Shown in pieces: positions 9,926-18,498 of a stretch of DNA of 64,000 nucleotides. The stretch's first letter is position 1. Each line of letters starts with the position of its first letter. This stretch comes from Acinetobacter sp. Ac_5812 (GTDB lineage: Bacteria > Pseudomonadota > Gammaproteobacteria > Pseudomonadales > Moraxellaceae). Location: contig NZ_LXUK01000012.1 of NCBI RefSeq assembly GCF_013072695.1, forward strand, positions 434,546 through 498,545. Reading direction: 5' to 3'. Made by a program: the position numbers and the translations under genes. Under the pieces are notes generated by a model. It had not been told where the DNA came from, searched no databases, and was given only the letters and a program-made list of their open reading frames with translations.

Positions 9926-10586
9926 GTATTTATTTCAACCGAGCCATATCGAACGTTTGCTGTATGGTTTGTTGCAAACCATCGAAATTGCCTTTCTATC
10001 CGTGTTTTTATCCGCCATCTTCGGGACAATTTTTGGGGTGATCATGACCTCAAAAAATATGCTGGTTAAAATCCTGTGCCGTTTCTATCTGGAAACCATA
10101 CGGATTGTGCCCATCCTCGTCCTTTTATTCGTTTTTTATTTTGGTTTTGCGACATGGTTTAACTGGCAGTTGTCATCGTTTTGGGTCTGTATTTTTGTAT
10201 TTACCTTATGGGGAACTGCGGAAATGGGCGATCTGGTTCGCGCCTCGATTACTTCGATCGATCAGCATCAACGTGATTCTGCTTATACCGTAGGTTTAAA
10301 TCATGTGCAGGCATTGATTTACGTGATTTTCCCGCAAAGCCTAAAAAGAGTGACACCTGGAGCATTGAATCTGTTTACCCGCATGATCAAAACCAGTTCA
10401 TTGGCGGTACTGATCGGGATGGTGGAAGTTCTGAAAGTGGGGCAGCAGATTATTGAAAACTCATTATTGACCGTGCCAAGTGCATCACTGTGGATTTACG
10501 GTTTCATCTTTATTCTTTATTTCCTGATTTGTTATCCATTATCGCTTTTAGCAGCGCATTTAGAAAAAGTGTGGGAGAACGCATGA
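9915..10586 (+). CDS. Polar amino-acid ABC transporter permease, second subunit
   Basis: A 223-residue membrane permease with the same architecture as its neighbour: an N-terminal helix, a central membrane bundle, and the EAA-type loop RASITSIDQHQRDSAYTVGL followed by FPQSLKRVTPGALNL. The start overlaps the upstream permease. Its stop codon overlaps the start of the ATPase in an ATGA arrangement at 10583-10586. The pair presumably forms the heterodimeric membrane channel. Confidence 0.88.
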   Translation: MGLEYLFQPSHIERLLYGLLQTIEIAFLSVFLSAIFGTIFGVIMTSKNMLVKILCRFYLETIRIVPILVLLFVFYFGFATWFNWQLSSFWVCIFVFTLWGTAEMGDLVRASITSIDQHQRDSAYTVGLNHVQALIYVIFPQSLKRVTPGALNLFTRMIKTSSLAVLIGMVEVLKVGQQIIENSLLTVPSASLWIYGFIFILYFLICYPLSLLAAHLEKVWENA

Positions 10587-11314
10587 CTTTGTTATCGATA
10601 CAGCATTTACATAAGTTTTATAAACAAAGTCATATTTTGCATGGCATTGATTTGGAGGTACAACAAGGTGAAGTGGTGGTGATTTTGGGGCCATCTGGTT
10701 GTGGAAAAAGTACCTTGTTACGCTGTATCAACGGATTGGAACCGATTCAGGAGGGGGAGATTCATCTCAAAGATGTGGGTGTGCTGGGGCAGGATTTGCC
10801 ATGGGATAACGTGCGCCAGCAGATCGGCATGGTGTTTCAGAACTATGAATTATTCAAGCATATGAATGTGATTGATAACATTTTGCTGGGCCCGCTAAAA
10901 GCACAAAAGCGTCTACGTGCGGAAGTAGAACAACTGGCAGATCAATTGTTACAGCGTGTGGGTTTGCTCGATCGTAAATACGATTATCCCTCCAATTTAT
11001 CCGGTGGACAGAAGCAGCGGATTGCGATTGTTCGAGCTTTGGTGATGCAACCAAAAGTGATTTTACTGGATGAAATTACCGCAGCGCTTGACCCTGAAAT
11101 GGTGCGGGAAGTCCTAGATGTGGTGCTGAAATTGGCACATGAAGGCATGACCATGCTGATCGTCACCCATGAAATGGGCTTTGCCCGTAAAGTAGCAGAC
11201 CGCATTATTTTTATGGATAAGGGCAAGATCATTGAACAAAGCTCGCCAGAAGCATTTTTTCAGCATCCGCAGACGGAACGCGCCAGAACCTTTCTCAATA
11301 TTTTGAATTATTAA
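10583..11314 (+). CDS. Amino-acid ABC transporter ATP-binding protein
   Basis: A 243-residue ABC ATPase of the GlnQ/HisP class. Walker A GPSGCGKST, signature LSGGQKQR, Walker B VILLDEITAALDP and the switch histidine in LIVTHEMGFA are all visible. The D-loop region reads EITAALDP rather than the commoner EPTSALDP. The frame is open 31 codons further upstream inside the permease gene, but the ATG at 10583 gives the normal family start (MTLLSIQHLHKFYK) and overlaps the permease stop as ATGA, so that start is chosen. It powers uptake by the two permeases. Confidence 0.93.
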   Translation: MTLLSIQHLHKFYKQSHILHGIDLEVQQGEVVVILGPSGCGKSTLLRCINGLEPIQEGEIHLKDVGVLGQDLPWDNVRQQIGMVFQNYELFKHMNVIDNILLGPLKAQKRLRAEVEQLADQLLQRVGLLDRKYDYPSNLSGGQKQRIAIVRALVMQPKVILLDEITAALDPEMVREVLDVVLKLAHEGMTMLIVTHEMGFARKVADRIIFMDKGKIIEQSSPEAFFQHPQTERARTFLNILNY

Positions 11315-11332
11315 AAACGATAAGAGGACTTT

Positions 11333-12235
11333 ATGAGATTGAATTTAGCAGTTGGGCAATATGACCATTCTTCAAAAATAAAAATGTTTGGTTTGGGAAT
11401 GGTCTGTGTATTGATGGCAGGCGTGTTGACGGGCTGTAATCAACCAACACCCTCTGAAGCCAAAGCTACGGCACACGATACTTCACTGGAACAGATTCGG
11501 AAAAATGGTGTCTTGCGGGTTGGTGTATTTGCGGACAATCCACCGTTTGGATATGTCGATAGTGCAGGCAAAAATCAGGGCTTTGATGTGGCACTGGCTA
11601 AGCGTGTCACTCAAGATCTACTTGGCGATGAAAATAAAATTCAGTTTGTGATTGCGGAAGCTGCCAATCGGGTTGAGTTTCTAAAATCAGGAAAAGTTGA
11701 TGTGGTTTTTGCCAGTTTTTCAGTGACACCAGAACGGCAACAGGTGGTTGATTTTTCCGAACCTTATTTAAAAGCCTCCTTAGGGATTGTCTCACCCAAA
11801 GCCAAAGCCATTACCGATGTTAAAAGTCTTGAAGGCAAAACCTTAATTGTAAATAAGGGCTCAAGCTCGGAGATCTATTTCAGTAAAAACTATCCCAAAG
11901 TCAAATTGTTGAAATTTGGACAAAATACCGATGCTTTCAATGCGTTGATTGATGGTCGGGGGGATGCCATCTCCCAAGACAGTACCTACGCACTGGCATG
12001 GGCAGCCAAGAATCCGAATTATGTGGCGGGTATTCCTCAGATTGGCAATCAAGACTTTATTGCAGCAGGTGTGAAAAAGGGCAACACCCAATTGTTGAAC
12101 TGGTTGAATGATGAAATCAAGCAGCTCAGGACGACAGGCGAGGTACAGAACATTTATGACCAAACCTTGAAACCGATCTACGGTGAAAAAGTGAATCCCA
12201 ATATCTTTTTAGATGTTGATACCACGAAGCAATAA
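11333..12235 (+). CDS. Amino-acid ABC transporter substrate-binding lipoprotein 1
   Basis: A 300-residue solute-binding protein, family 3. A signal peptide ends in the lipobox LTGC, so the mature protein should be lipid-anchored in the periplasm. Start ATG 11333 is preceded by AAGAGGA at good spacing. Internal ATGs would give a shorter signal. The ligand-binding pattern RVGVFADNPPFGYVD, the AANRVEFLKSGKVDVVFASF segment and VTPERQQVVDFSEPYLK is that of the cysteine/polar amino-acid binders. It is 19 bp after the ATPase and followed by a paralogue. At the hinge-proximal site it reads SQDSTYALAW where the paralogue reads AHDNLLVLAW, so the two may differ in ligand. Confidence 0.9.
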   Translation: MRLNLAVGQYDHSSKIKMFGLGMVCVLMAGVLTGCNQPTPSEAKATAHDTSLEQIRKNGVLRVGVFADNPPFGYVDSAGKNQGFDVALAKRVTQDLLGDENKIQFVIAEAANRVEFLKSGKVDVVFASFSVTPERQQVVDFSEPYLKASLGIVSPKAKAITDVKSLEGKTLIVNKGSSSEIYFSKNYPKVKLLKFGQNTDAFNALIDGRGDAISQDSTYALAWAAKNPNYVAGIPQIGNQDFIAAGVKKGNTQLLNWLNDEIKQLRTTGEVQNIYDQTLKPIYGEKVNPNIFLDVDTTKQ

Positions 12236-12265
12236 CAGATTTTAAAACACAAAAAAGGTGAAATT

Positions 12266-13132
12266 ATGCAAACAATAACATTTTCAAATATTCAAAAATT
12301 ATTGCTGGCTTCTGTATTTAGTTTAGGACTGACAGCATGTAATAAAAATCCACAGACGACTGAAAAGCCCGCAGATACTTCAGCGCAGGTTTCCAGTATT
12401 GAACAGATCAAGAAAAACGGTGTGGTTCGTATTGGTGTATTTAGCGACAAGCCGCCGTTTGGTTATCTGGACGCACAAGGTAAAAATCAGGGCTTTGATG
12501 TGGAAATTGCCAAACATGTGGCCAAAGATTTATTGGGTGATGAAAATAAAGTTCAGTTTGTACTGACAGAAGCGGCCAATCGAGTGGAATATCTGAAAGC
12601 CAATAAAGTGGATATTATTTTTGCCAATTTCACTGTGACGCCTGAACGTGTGCAAGTGGTGGATTTTGCCAAACCCTATCTAAAAGTCGCTTTAGGTGTG
12701 GTCTCTCCTAAGAACAAACCAATTACTGATATTGCTCAGTTAAAAGATCAAACCTTATTAGTGAATAAAGGCACCACAGCGGATTCTTTCTTTAGTAAAC
12801 AGCATCCTGAAATCAAACTGCAAAAGTATGAGCAAAATACTGAAACGTTTGATGCTTTAAAAGATGGTCGAGGCGTGGCCTTGGCCCATGACAATCTTCT
12901 AGTCTTAGCTTGGGCAAAAGAAAACCCAAATTATACCGTGGGGATCACCAATCTAGGTGAGCAGGATTTAATTGCACCCGCTGTTCAAAAAGGTAATAAA
13001 GAATTGCTGGATTGGTTAAATCAAGATTTGGAAAAACTCGCCAAACAAGGCGTGATCCATCAAGCCTATGAAAAAACTTTAAAACCTGTTTATGGTGATG
13101 GCATTCCTGCTAAAGATTTAATTATTGAATAA
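12266..13132 (+). CDS. Amino-acid ABC transporter substrate-binding lipoprotein 2
   Basis: A 288-residue paralogue of the preceding gene, 30 bp downstream in the same operon. Lipobox LTAC is near residue 25. The domain pattern is the same (RIGVFSDKPPFGYLD, NKGTTADSFFSK, VNKG). It matches the cysteine-binding CjaA-like pattern more closely than copy 1, including DGRGVALAHDN. A strong intrinsic terminator follows, so this is the last gene of the operon. The two copies have diverged over their whole length, so the duplication is old and probably gives two ligand specificities for one membrane complex. Substrate identity is inference. Confidence 0.9.
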   Translation: MQTITFSNIQKLLLASVFSLGLTACNKNPQTTEKPADTSAQVSSIEQIKKNGVVRIGVFSDKPPFGYLDAQGKNQGFDVEIAKHVAKDLLGDENKVQFVLTEAANRVEYLKANKVDIIFANFTVTPERVQVVDFAKPYLKVALGVVSPKNKPITDIAQLKDQTLLVNKGTTADSFFSKQHPEIKLQKYEQNTETFDALKDGRGVALAHDNLLVLAWAKENPNYTVGITNLGEQDLIAPAVQKGNKELLDWLNQDLEKLAKQGVIHQAYEKTLKPVYGDGIPAKDLIIE

Positions 13133-13152
13133 TCATTTTCTATGATCTAAGG

Positions 13153-13185
13153 GCCAAGCGAGGTTGAATCTTGCTTGGCTTTTTT
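13153..13185 (+). terminator. Intrinsic terminator of the ABC operon
   Basis: Stem GCCAAGC / GCTTGGC with a 13-nt loop, directly followed by six T residues, 20 bp after the second binding-protein gene. Confidence 0.85.
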
Positions 13186-13273
13186 ATAGCTGTAAATCGG
13201 TGTTTATTACAAAGTATAGACAGTGATCAAAAAACTGCCGATTAGAATAAAAAAAAACACAGAGAAAAAGCAG

Positions 13274-13720
13274 ATGCAAAGTACAGAAATAGATTTTATT
13301 GTTAAAGACACCATGACTGCATTGGCGTTTTATGAGCGGGTTTTTGAGGTCGAAAGAATTGAAGTTGGTGATTTTGTCGTTGGACAAAATAGTGTGATTA
13401 TGAGTATTCATGGCGTTCATTTTCATATGCTAGATGAAAACCCTGATTTCCAATTGCTTGCACCTACCCAAGAAAGCTATATCCCGATTTGGTTTAATAT
13501 TACGGTCAATGATATCGAGCAAACCTTACAGCAAGCAGTTGATGCGGGTGCCGCGGTGATTCAAGCAGTGCAGGATATGCCTAAAATGGGCATCAAAAAC
13601 GCGATGTTTAAAGATCCTTTTGGCTATATGTGGTTATTACATCAGGTGCTCGAAGTGGTTGACTATGAAACACGGGCTCAGTTATTGGCACAACAAGGCT
13701 TTCAGCGTAAATCCAGTTAG
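13274..13720 (+). CDS. VOC (glyoxalase/bleomycin-resistance superfamily) protein, PhnB-like
   Basis: A 148-residue protein with the paired beta-alpha-beta-beta-beta units of the vicinal oxygen chelate fold. N-terminal half: STEIDFIVKDTMTALAFYERV. C-terminal half ends in FKDPFGYMWLLHQ, the typical PhnB-type closing motif. The frame extends back to a GTG at 13223 through a low-complexity lysine-rich stretch. The ATG at 13274 gives the normal family N-terminus and is preferred. Reaction and substrate cannot be read from the sequence. It is monocistronic, with the ABC operon terminator upstream and a convergent porin gene downstream. Confidence 0.82.
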   Translation: MQSTEIDFIVKDTMTALAFYERVFEVERIEVGDFVVGQNSVIMSIHGVHFHMLDENPDFQLLAPTQESYIPIWFNITVNDIEQTLQQAVDAGAAVIQAVQDMPKMGIKNAMFKDPFGYMWLLHQVLEVVDYETRAQLLAQQGFQRKSS

Positions 13721-13749
13721 AGCAAATCAGTCAAATAAAGGCGATCTGA

Positions 13750-13785
13750 TACAGCAAGCGATAAAGTGTATTCGTGCTTGCTGTA
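13750..13785. terminator. Hairpin between convergent genes
   Basis: A perfect 10-bp inverted repeat (TACAGCAAGC / GCTTGCTGTA, 16-nt loop) lies between the VOC gene and the convergent porin gene. It lacks a clean T run, so terminator function for either side is plausible but not certain. Confidence 0.5.
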
Positions 13786-13807
13786 CTTCAGCTATCTTAT
13801 CTTTATT

Positions 13808-14587
13808 CTAAAAAGACTTGGTCAGACTAAACACTGCGGCGGTTTTAACACCTTTTTGATTGCTATCGGAATAACCTGTGTGGTCTAGGTCAGTTCCAAT
13901 CGCAGCTAATTCAGCATTTAAGTTCATCGGTCTATAATTATAATTCGCTGCAATTTTCCAATCGAAGAAATGATCTTTGGCGGTTCCACCATAAATAGCT
14001 TGGCTGGCTTTGGAATAGCCTAAGCTTGCAACTGTAGCAAAGTTGGTTTGTGCAATCGGACTACTATATAAAAAGTTAAAATACCAATTATTGACATTTT
14101 CACCGACGTTTTGACGCGTTGCTTTTCCGCCGTATTGAGGGGTATAACTGATACTTGGTGTGAAGCTATCACTATCGTTCAAGACATTGCTTATGATCAT
14201 TTTGAGATAGTATTCATTATAATTTAAATCACTTTTGCCGATGTAATTATAGCGCAACATACCGAGATCGAGAGTTGGTTGGAACTTAGCTAGATGAATC
14301 GGAATTGTGTAACCGATATAAGGATCTAGTTCCAAATGCGCTTCATCACCGAAATCGACATTTGATGCAAATGCCGCGGCATAAAATCCAGAGGAATGGT
14401 TTACAACAAAGTTTCCTTGTAATGCTGCATCATTTTTAGTCTGCGTTTGTCCACGCCAGCGATAGTCACTCGCCAAAGCAACATTCCCACTCAGATTGAA
14501 ATTTGATCCAGTGGTCTGATCGGTTGCCAAAGCATAGCTTGAGCAGAACGTTGTTGTTAAAAGTAGTATATGATGCAAAGCTTTCAT
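13808..14587 (-). CDS. TorF-family putative outer-membrane porin, copy 1
   Basis: A 259-residue protein with a cleavable signal peptide (cleavage likely after SYALA) and amphipathic beta strands throughout, ending in a phenylalanine-terminated strand (VFSLTKSF). The signature GNVALASDYRWRGQTQTKND and the following AALQGNFVVNHSSGFYAA segment mark the TorF/gcw_chp family. A second member lies at 60796-61551 with the matching motif LTEYYWRGTTQTQGKPAVQG. Function is probably passage of a small solute; the substrate is unknown. The start ATG and its Shine-Dalgarno are buried in a predicted mRNA hairpin (14583-14625), so expression may be controlled at translation. Confidence 0.85.
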   Translation of the reverse strand: MKALHHILLLTTTFCSSYALATDQTTGSNFNLSGNVALASDYRWRGQTQTKNDAALQGNFVVNHSSGFYAAAFASNVDFGDEAHLELDPYIGYTIPIHLAKFQPTLDLGMLRYNYIGKSDLNYNEYYLKMIISNVLNDSDSFTPSISYTPQYGGKATRQNVGENVNNWYFNFLYSSPIAQTNFATVASLGYSKASQAIYGGTAKDHFFDWKIAANYNYRPMNLNAELAAIGTDLDHTGYSDSNQKGVKTAAVFSLTKSF

Positions 14588-14625
14588 GACATCCCTAAAT
14601 GATGAGTTAATTTAGATGTCATGAA
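14583..14625 (-). promoter_or_regulatory. Start-codon-sequestering leader hairpin of TorF copy 1
   Basis: Read on the minus strand, TTCATGACATC-TAAAT, a 9-nt loop, then ATTTA-GG-GATGTCATGAA. The stem is 11 + 5 perfect base pairs with a two-G bulge. The 3' arm contains the start codon and the AGGG Shine-Dalgarno core, so both would be masked when the hairpin forms. Regulatory role is inference. Confidence 0.55.
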
Positions 14626-14788
14626 TATTATGATTTAATTGATTGATAAATAATAAAATTATCGTAAATTATGCGTAAAAAAAACATAAATTTTGACTGA
14701 TGATCATATTATTTTGTAGCGTCCTGCACGCTATCTAAACTGATTGCACAACTTAAATAGAGTTGGATAGGTCTAGATAAATTGTATT

Positions 14789-14820
14789 GGTTAAAACATT
14801 GAAGTTTCAACGTTTTAACC
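14789..14820. terminator. 32-bp palindrome after the GMC oxidoreductase gene
   Basis: Arms GGTTAAAAC-a-TTGAA and TTCAA-c-GTTTTAACC around a 2-nt centre: 15-bp arms with one mismatch. It lies 19 bp past the stop of the minus-strand oxidoreductase gene. No T run follows on the minus strand; five T residues follow on the plus strand. It is best read as a 3'-end hairpin. Confidence 0.5.
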
Positions 14821-14838
14821 TAAGTTTTTAGTGGTCTG

Positions 14839-16497
14839 TTAAACACAATCTGTCTGGCTTGATCGAATTTCTGGTTGAGAACTTGATATCCAGCTTTGTT
14901 TATCTGGAATAAATGACATCGCCCGTTCAGCCAAAGCCGTAATGGTTAGACTTGGATTTACACCCAGATTTGCACTGAGCATTGACCCATCAATCACATA
15001 TAAATTTTTATAGTTAAAGATACGATTTTGACTATCAATTACACCTTGGTCTGGGGTAGAGGCAATAGCACAGCCTCCCATACAATGGGCGGTAAAGGGC
15101 ACATTGAATAAGATTTCAGTGAGTGTCGTCATAGGTTGCCCATTAAACATTTTTGCGACTTTCTCAGTAAAAGTATTTGCTTGAGGGATGTAGACAGGCA
15201 GGGTTTGGCCTTCACTGGATAAAACCTTGCCAAAAGGCCACCACCAAAGACGTTTTAAGCGCATGTTGATTGAGGCATCTGCAGTTTGCATTACTAGGAA
15301 GATGAGGGTTTGCCGTGCGAAACCAATGGGATTACTCATTTTTAAGAAAATAAATGGATGGCAAATTAATGCCCATAACCAATAAAAAATACGTGTCCAA
15401 CCTGGTTTTCCTTTGGCCATGTAGGTACACATCAAACCCATTGCATCTGAACCATTTTGATATCGGGTCGCTTCAATATGCGTGTCATGGTCAATATAAA
15501 TACTTGAACCAATGGCAACACCTTTACTCATATCAATATCTTTTCCAAAAAAACGTACACCCAAGATAGATTCGGCATTGGTACGCACACGATTACCTAA
15601 ATCAGCGGAAATATTGGGTAAAGAGCCTGATTGTTTTAAACGGAACAGCAGTTCTTGAGTTCCAAGTGATGAGGCCGAAAAAATGACATGACGAACCCGC
15701 CATGAACGGCGTTGTTTGTTGAACCATGAACTTGAACATTCCGTAATCACTTCATAACCCTCGCTACCATCAACCTTGCCATTTAAAGGTTTAACATCCA
15801 CGACTTTGGTTTCTGCGTACACTTTTGCCCCATTTTTCTCTGCAAAATATAGATAGTTTTTATCGAGTGTATTTTTTGCATTGTGCTTGCACCCTGTCAT
15901 ACATCCACCGCAGGCGGTGCAGGTGGCTCGTTCGGGACCTGCACCATTGAAATAAGGATCTGGGTAGATTTTTCCACCTTCCTCACCTTGTGGCGGAAAG
16001 AAAGTAGCGACACGAGTAGGTTTAAAGGTGTGACCTACACCAACAGCCTCTCCCATTTGTTTTAACATATGGTCAGCTGGACCAAAAATTTTATTGTCAG
16101 TTACGCCGAGCATTCGTTCTGCTTCAGCATAGTGTTGCGGCATATCTTCTTTCCAGTTGGCTGCTTCAGCCCAAGAACCTTCATCCCAAATGTGCGTTGG
16201 TGGTATGAGGAGGGTATTGGCATAGGTGATTGAGCCTCCGCCCACGGCATTACCGCAAATGATGGTGACATGGCGAAAAAAACGCATATTGAAATAACCA
16301 AAAAGTTTCATGCCAGGTCGCCAAATCCAGCGACGGGTGTTCCAGTTAGTTTTTGCAAAATCTTCTGCTTGCCAGCGGCGTCCCATTTCCATGACGGCAA
16401 CGGAATAGCCTTTTTCAGTTAGACGACAAGCAGAAACACTTCCACCAAATCCTGAACCGATAATGAGATAATCATAGTCATAATTGTTTGTTGTCAT
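14839..16497 (-). CDS. GMC-family FAD-dependent oxidoreductase (cholesterol-oxidase-like)
   Basis: A 552-residue flavoprotein. The N-terminal dinucleotide-binding motif is YLIIGSGFGGSVSACRL. A cysteine-rich segment, CTACGGCMTGCKHNAKNTLD, lies around residue 200 as in the cholesterol-oxidase-like branch. The C-terminal GMC block ends HCMGGCAIA and VIDGSMLSANLGVNPSLTI. A longer frame starts 17 codons upstream, but AAAGGAG lies 8 nt before the ATG at 16497 and this start puts the FAD motif at the usual place, so it is preferred. The likely substrate is a sterol or other bulky alcohol, which the sequence does not settle. No signal peptide is seen. It stands alone, with no cognate regulator beside it. 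Confidence 0.85.
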   Translation of the reverse strand: MTTNNYDYDYLIIGSGFGGSVSACRLTEKGYSVAVMEMGRRWQAEDFAKTNWNTRRWIWRPGMKLFGYFNMRFFRHVTIICGNAVGGGSITYANTLLIPPTHIWDEGSWAEAANWKEDMPQHYAEAERMLGVTDNKIFGPADHMLKQMGEAVGVGHTFKPTRVATFFPPQGEEGGKIYPDPYFNGAGPERATCTACGGCMTGCKHNAKNTLDKNYLYFAEKNGAKVYAETKVVDVKPLNGKVDGSEGYEVITECSSSWFNKQRRSWRVRHVIFSASSLGTQELLFRLKQSGSLPNISADLGNRVRTNAESILGVRFFGKDIDMSKGVAIGSSIYIDHDTHIEATRYQNGSDAMGLMCTYMAKGKPGWTRIFYWLWALICHPFIFLKMSNPIGFARQTLIFLVMQTADASINMRLKRLWWWPFGKVLSSEGQTLPVYIPQANTFTEKVAKMFNGQPMTTLTEILFNVPFTAHCMGGCAIASTPDQGVIDSQNRIFNYKNLYVIDGSMLSANLGVNPSLTITALAERAMSFIPDKQSWISSSQPEIRSSQTDCV

Positions 16498-16846
16498 GCC
16501 GAGAACTCCTTTCAGGCAATATTTTGTATGTTCGGTCGTGCATATCATGCTTTATCTATTTTTACTTTATGCTGCTCCAAGTGTAGGGTCGATGTGAAAT
16601 AGAGACAATCTGAGGTAATTTAGTGCCATTTTAGATTGGCTTTGTTTATCTTGACGAGAAGTTCATATTTGATTTTGAAAAGAATGATTATAATTTCCAT
16701 GATAATATAAAGCTATTTTTAGCTTATTTGTTTTATAAACATACAGAATAAAATTATGCTTTGGAGGGGTGTGTTGTTTTGTATACAGAAATAAGTGGTT
16801 CTCATATTATTAATCTTATTGTTAAAATCATTATTTAATTATACTT
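16498..16846. other. Divergent intergenic region, 349 bp
   Basis: AT-rich spacer holding the promoters of the GMC oxidoreductase (minus) and the MoeA-like gene (plus). I see no convincing ORF, RNA or repeat. A single GTGGTTCTC at 16795-16803 resembles a GabR box but lacks a partner at 24 bp. Confidence 0.5.
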
Positions 16847-18250
16847 ATGCACAAGCGACTACCCGTACCTGAAAATCTTCCCTGTAGATTAACCGATGCT
16901 TTTTATCGTATTTATCAGCATTTACCGAAAGGTCATTTAAAAACGTTAGTTGAGTTGGATGATGCTCTGAATCAAGTGAATGCAAGTGATGTCTATGCTC
17001 TACAAAACTTCCCACAGAATAATTTTTCAGCATATGCAGGATGGGGTGTTGACTCCAAGCTGACTCAACATGCCAGCCAAAAAAATCCAGTTGTAGTAAA
17101 AGATTTGTATTTCTGGAAACAACAATTATATCGCTCTATTAACCCTTATAAATTGAATTTAGCTGGCTGCTTAACAAAGATACCTGAATTTACCAAACTT
17201 CCAGAAGGGATGGATGCAATTATTTTAGAAGAGGATAAGCGCTTAGATTTTTCTGATATTGAAAATGTAAAAGTAAAAACTCCTATTGCTGTCATGCATG
17301 GTGTTATTCAACAGAGTAGTGTATTTAAGCAAGGTGATTTAATTCTTGAAAAAAATAATAAGATTACACCTGAAAAATTAATTGCATTAAGACGTGCGGG
17401 AATTAAAACACTATCGATTTATCGACACCCTAAAATACTGATCGTGAATATGCATCCTTTTGATCAAGAGGATGAGATCAGTGAAGAATGTTTATATATC
17501 AAAGATCTGTTAAAAACTTGGGGATATCATCAGGTAGAAATTAAATCACACAAACCAGCACGTTATGATTGTGCTTTTGAAAATCTAAAAAAAGAAAATC
17601 ATCCCGCATTAGATGAGAGATTGACTGCGGACTGGGAAGAACATCAGCAGTTTTTTGACCAGAAAATACCTGAATTTGACCTGATTTTGTGTTGGTCTCC
17701 TTTTAATAGATATTCTTCTGAACTTAAGCTTTCAAGGCTGCCTAATTTTTATCAGGGTATTGGTGAGAGTCCACTGAATACATGTTGTATTCCAGCCAAC
17801 GAATTCCGAATTTTTAATAGTAATGACCGAAGTCCAAAGATCAGCCAAACTGTGCAACTGTATGATGAAAATGGCAATCATAAAGGATCTCGTGTAGAGA
17901 TTACTGAAGATAGAACAACGATTATCAGCCTAGCAGGCGATATGCAAGATGTTGCCATGCTAATGCATATGTTTGTGAAATATATTTTAAATAAGCATAT
18001 TCCCGATTTTTTTGACCATCTATATTTAAAAGGTAAAATCAATCAGCAAATCCAGCCTGACTTAAAGCATCGAAAGTTGTTGTGGGGTCGTTATCAAATG
18101 GAGGCAGATGGTCAATATGCGTTACAGTTGATTGAACAACATCCTTACCAGATAGACGCTTTCATTGCAGCCAATTGCATTATTATTCTGCCATTTGCAG
18201 AGCATCCGATTCCATCGGGTGAGGAACTTGATTTTATCAAAATAGATTAA
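16847..18250 (+). CDS. Divergent MoeA-like molybdopterin-binding protein, probably catalytically altered
   Basis: A 467-residue protein with the MoeA domain order but eroded motifs. The N-terminal part has NFPQNNFSAYAGWGVDS where MoeA has the P-x-x-DNSAMDGYA loop. LPEGMDAIILEED matches the MoeA PxGADAVVxxE element. GDLILEKNNKITPEKLIALRRAGIKTLSIYRHPKILIV matches the junction into the MPT-binding domain, but the expected TGDEL motif reads NMHPFDQEDE and the GGVSxGxxD loop reads CWSPFNRYSSEL. The C-terminal ~60 residues (LLWGRYQ, IAANCIIILPFAEHPIPSGEEL) match MoeA domain IV. No other molybdenum-cofactor gene is nearby. It may bind a pterin or nucleotide without catalysing molybdenum insertion. 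The ATG lacks an evident Shine-Dalgarno. Confidence 0.65.
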   Translation: MHKRLPVPENLPCRLTDAFYRIYQHLPKGHLKTLVELDDALNQVNASDVYALQNFPQNNFSAYAGWGVDSKLTQHASQKNPVVVKDLYFWKQQLYRSINPYKLNLAGCLTKIPEFTKLPEGMDAIILEEDKRLDFSDIENVKVKTPIAVMHGVIQQSSVFKQGDLILEKNNKITPEKLIALRRAGIKTLSIYRHPKILIVNMHPFDQEDEISEECLYIKDLLKTWGYHQVEIKSHKPARYDCAFENLKKENHPALDERLTADWEEHQQFFDQKIPEFDLILCWSPFNRYSSELKLSRLPNFYQGIGESPLNTCCIPANEFRIFNSNDRSPKISQTVQLYDENGNHKGSRVEITEDRTTIISLAGDMQDVAMLMHMFVKYILNKHIPDFFDHLYLKGKINQQIQPDLKHRKLLWGRYQMEADGQYALQLIEQHPYQIDAFIAANCIIILPFAEHPIPSGEELDFIKID

Positions 18251-18285
18251 ATTGGATACTCAGTTGATATTGACTAGGCGCTGGA

Positions 18286-18483
18286 CTATTCAATCCCGAC
18301 AACAGTCGTAATAAAGGCTGTTGTCATTAAAATGATTCAGCCAAGCGACATTTCAAACAGGATGGCATAGCCCAGCTGTTTGGCAAATTGGGGCTGTTCT
18401 CCATGCGAAGTAAAGTTGCATTTATTGAAAGCAGTCAATCGTGATGCTGATCGAAAATCACAATCTAATCATAAAACCTTTTA
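18286..18483 (-). pseudogene. Decayed duplicate of the copD 3' end
   Basis: The minus strand aligns over about 200 bp with the 3' end of the intact copD gene at 20357-20560. Both copies share AFNK, FAKQLGYAILFEMSLG and ITTVVGIE followed by a stop (TAG here, TAA in copD). The remnant has an in-frame TGA after FEMSLG and another stop further upstream, and it has no 5' part. It ends just before the hxlR gene. The hxlR-MFS pair is thus bracketed by a broken and an intact copD end, which suggests insertion or duplication by recombination at copD. Confidence 0.8.
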
Positions 18484-18498
18484 GGTAGAGAATAATCT

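Noticed and set aside
10490..10582. Longer start for the ABC ATPase
   Set aside because: The extra 31 codons translate permease sequence out of frame; the ATG at 10583 fits the family and overlaps the permease stop.
16795..16803. Single GTGGTTCTC resembling a GabR box
   Set aside because: No partner box 24 bp up- or downstream, and the neighbouring genes have no link to GABA use.
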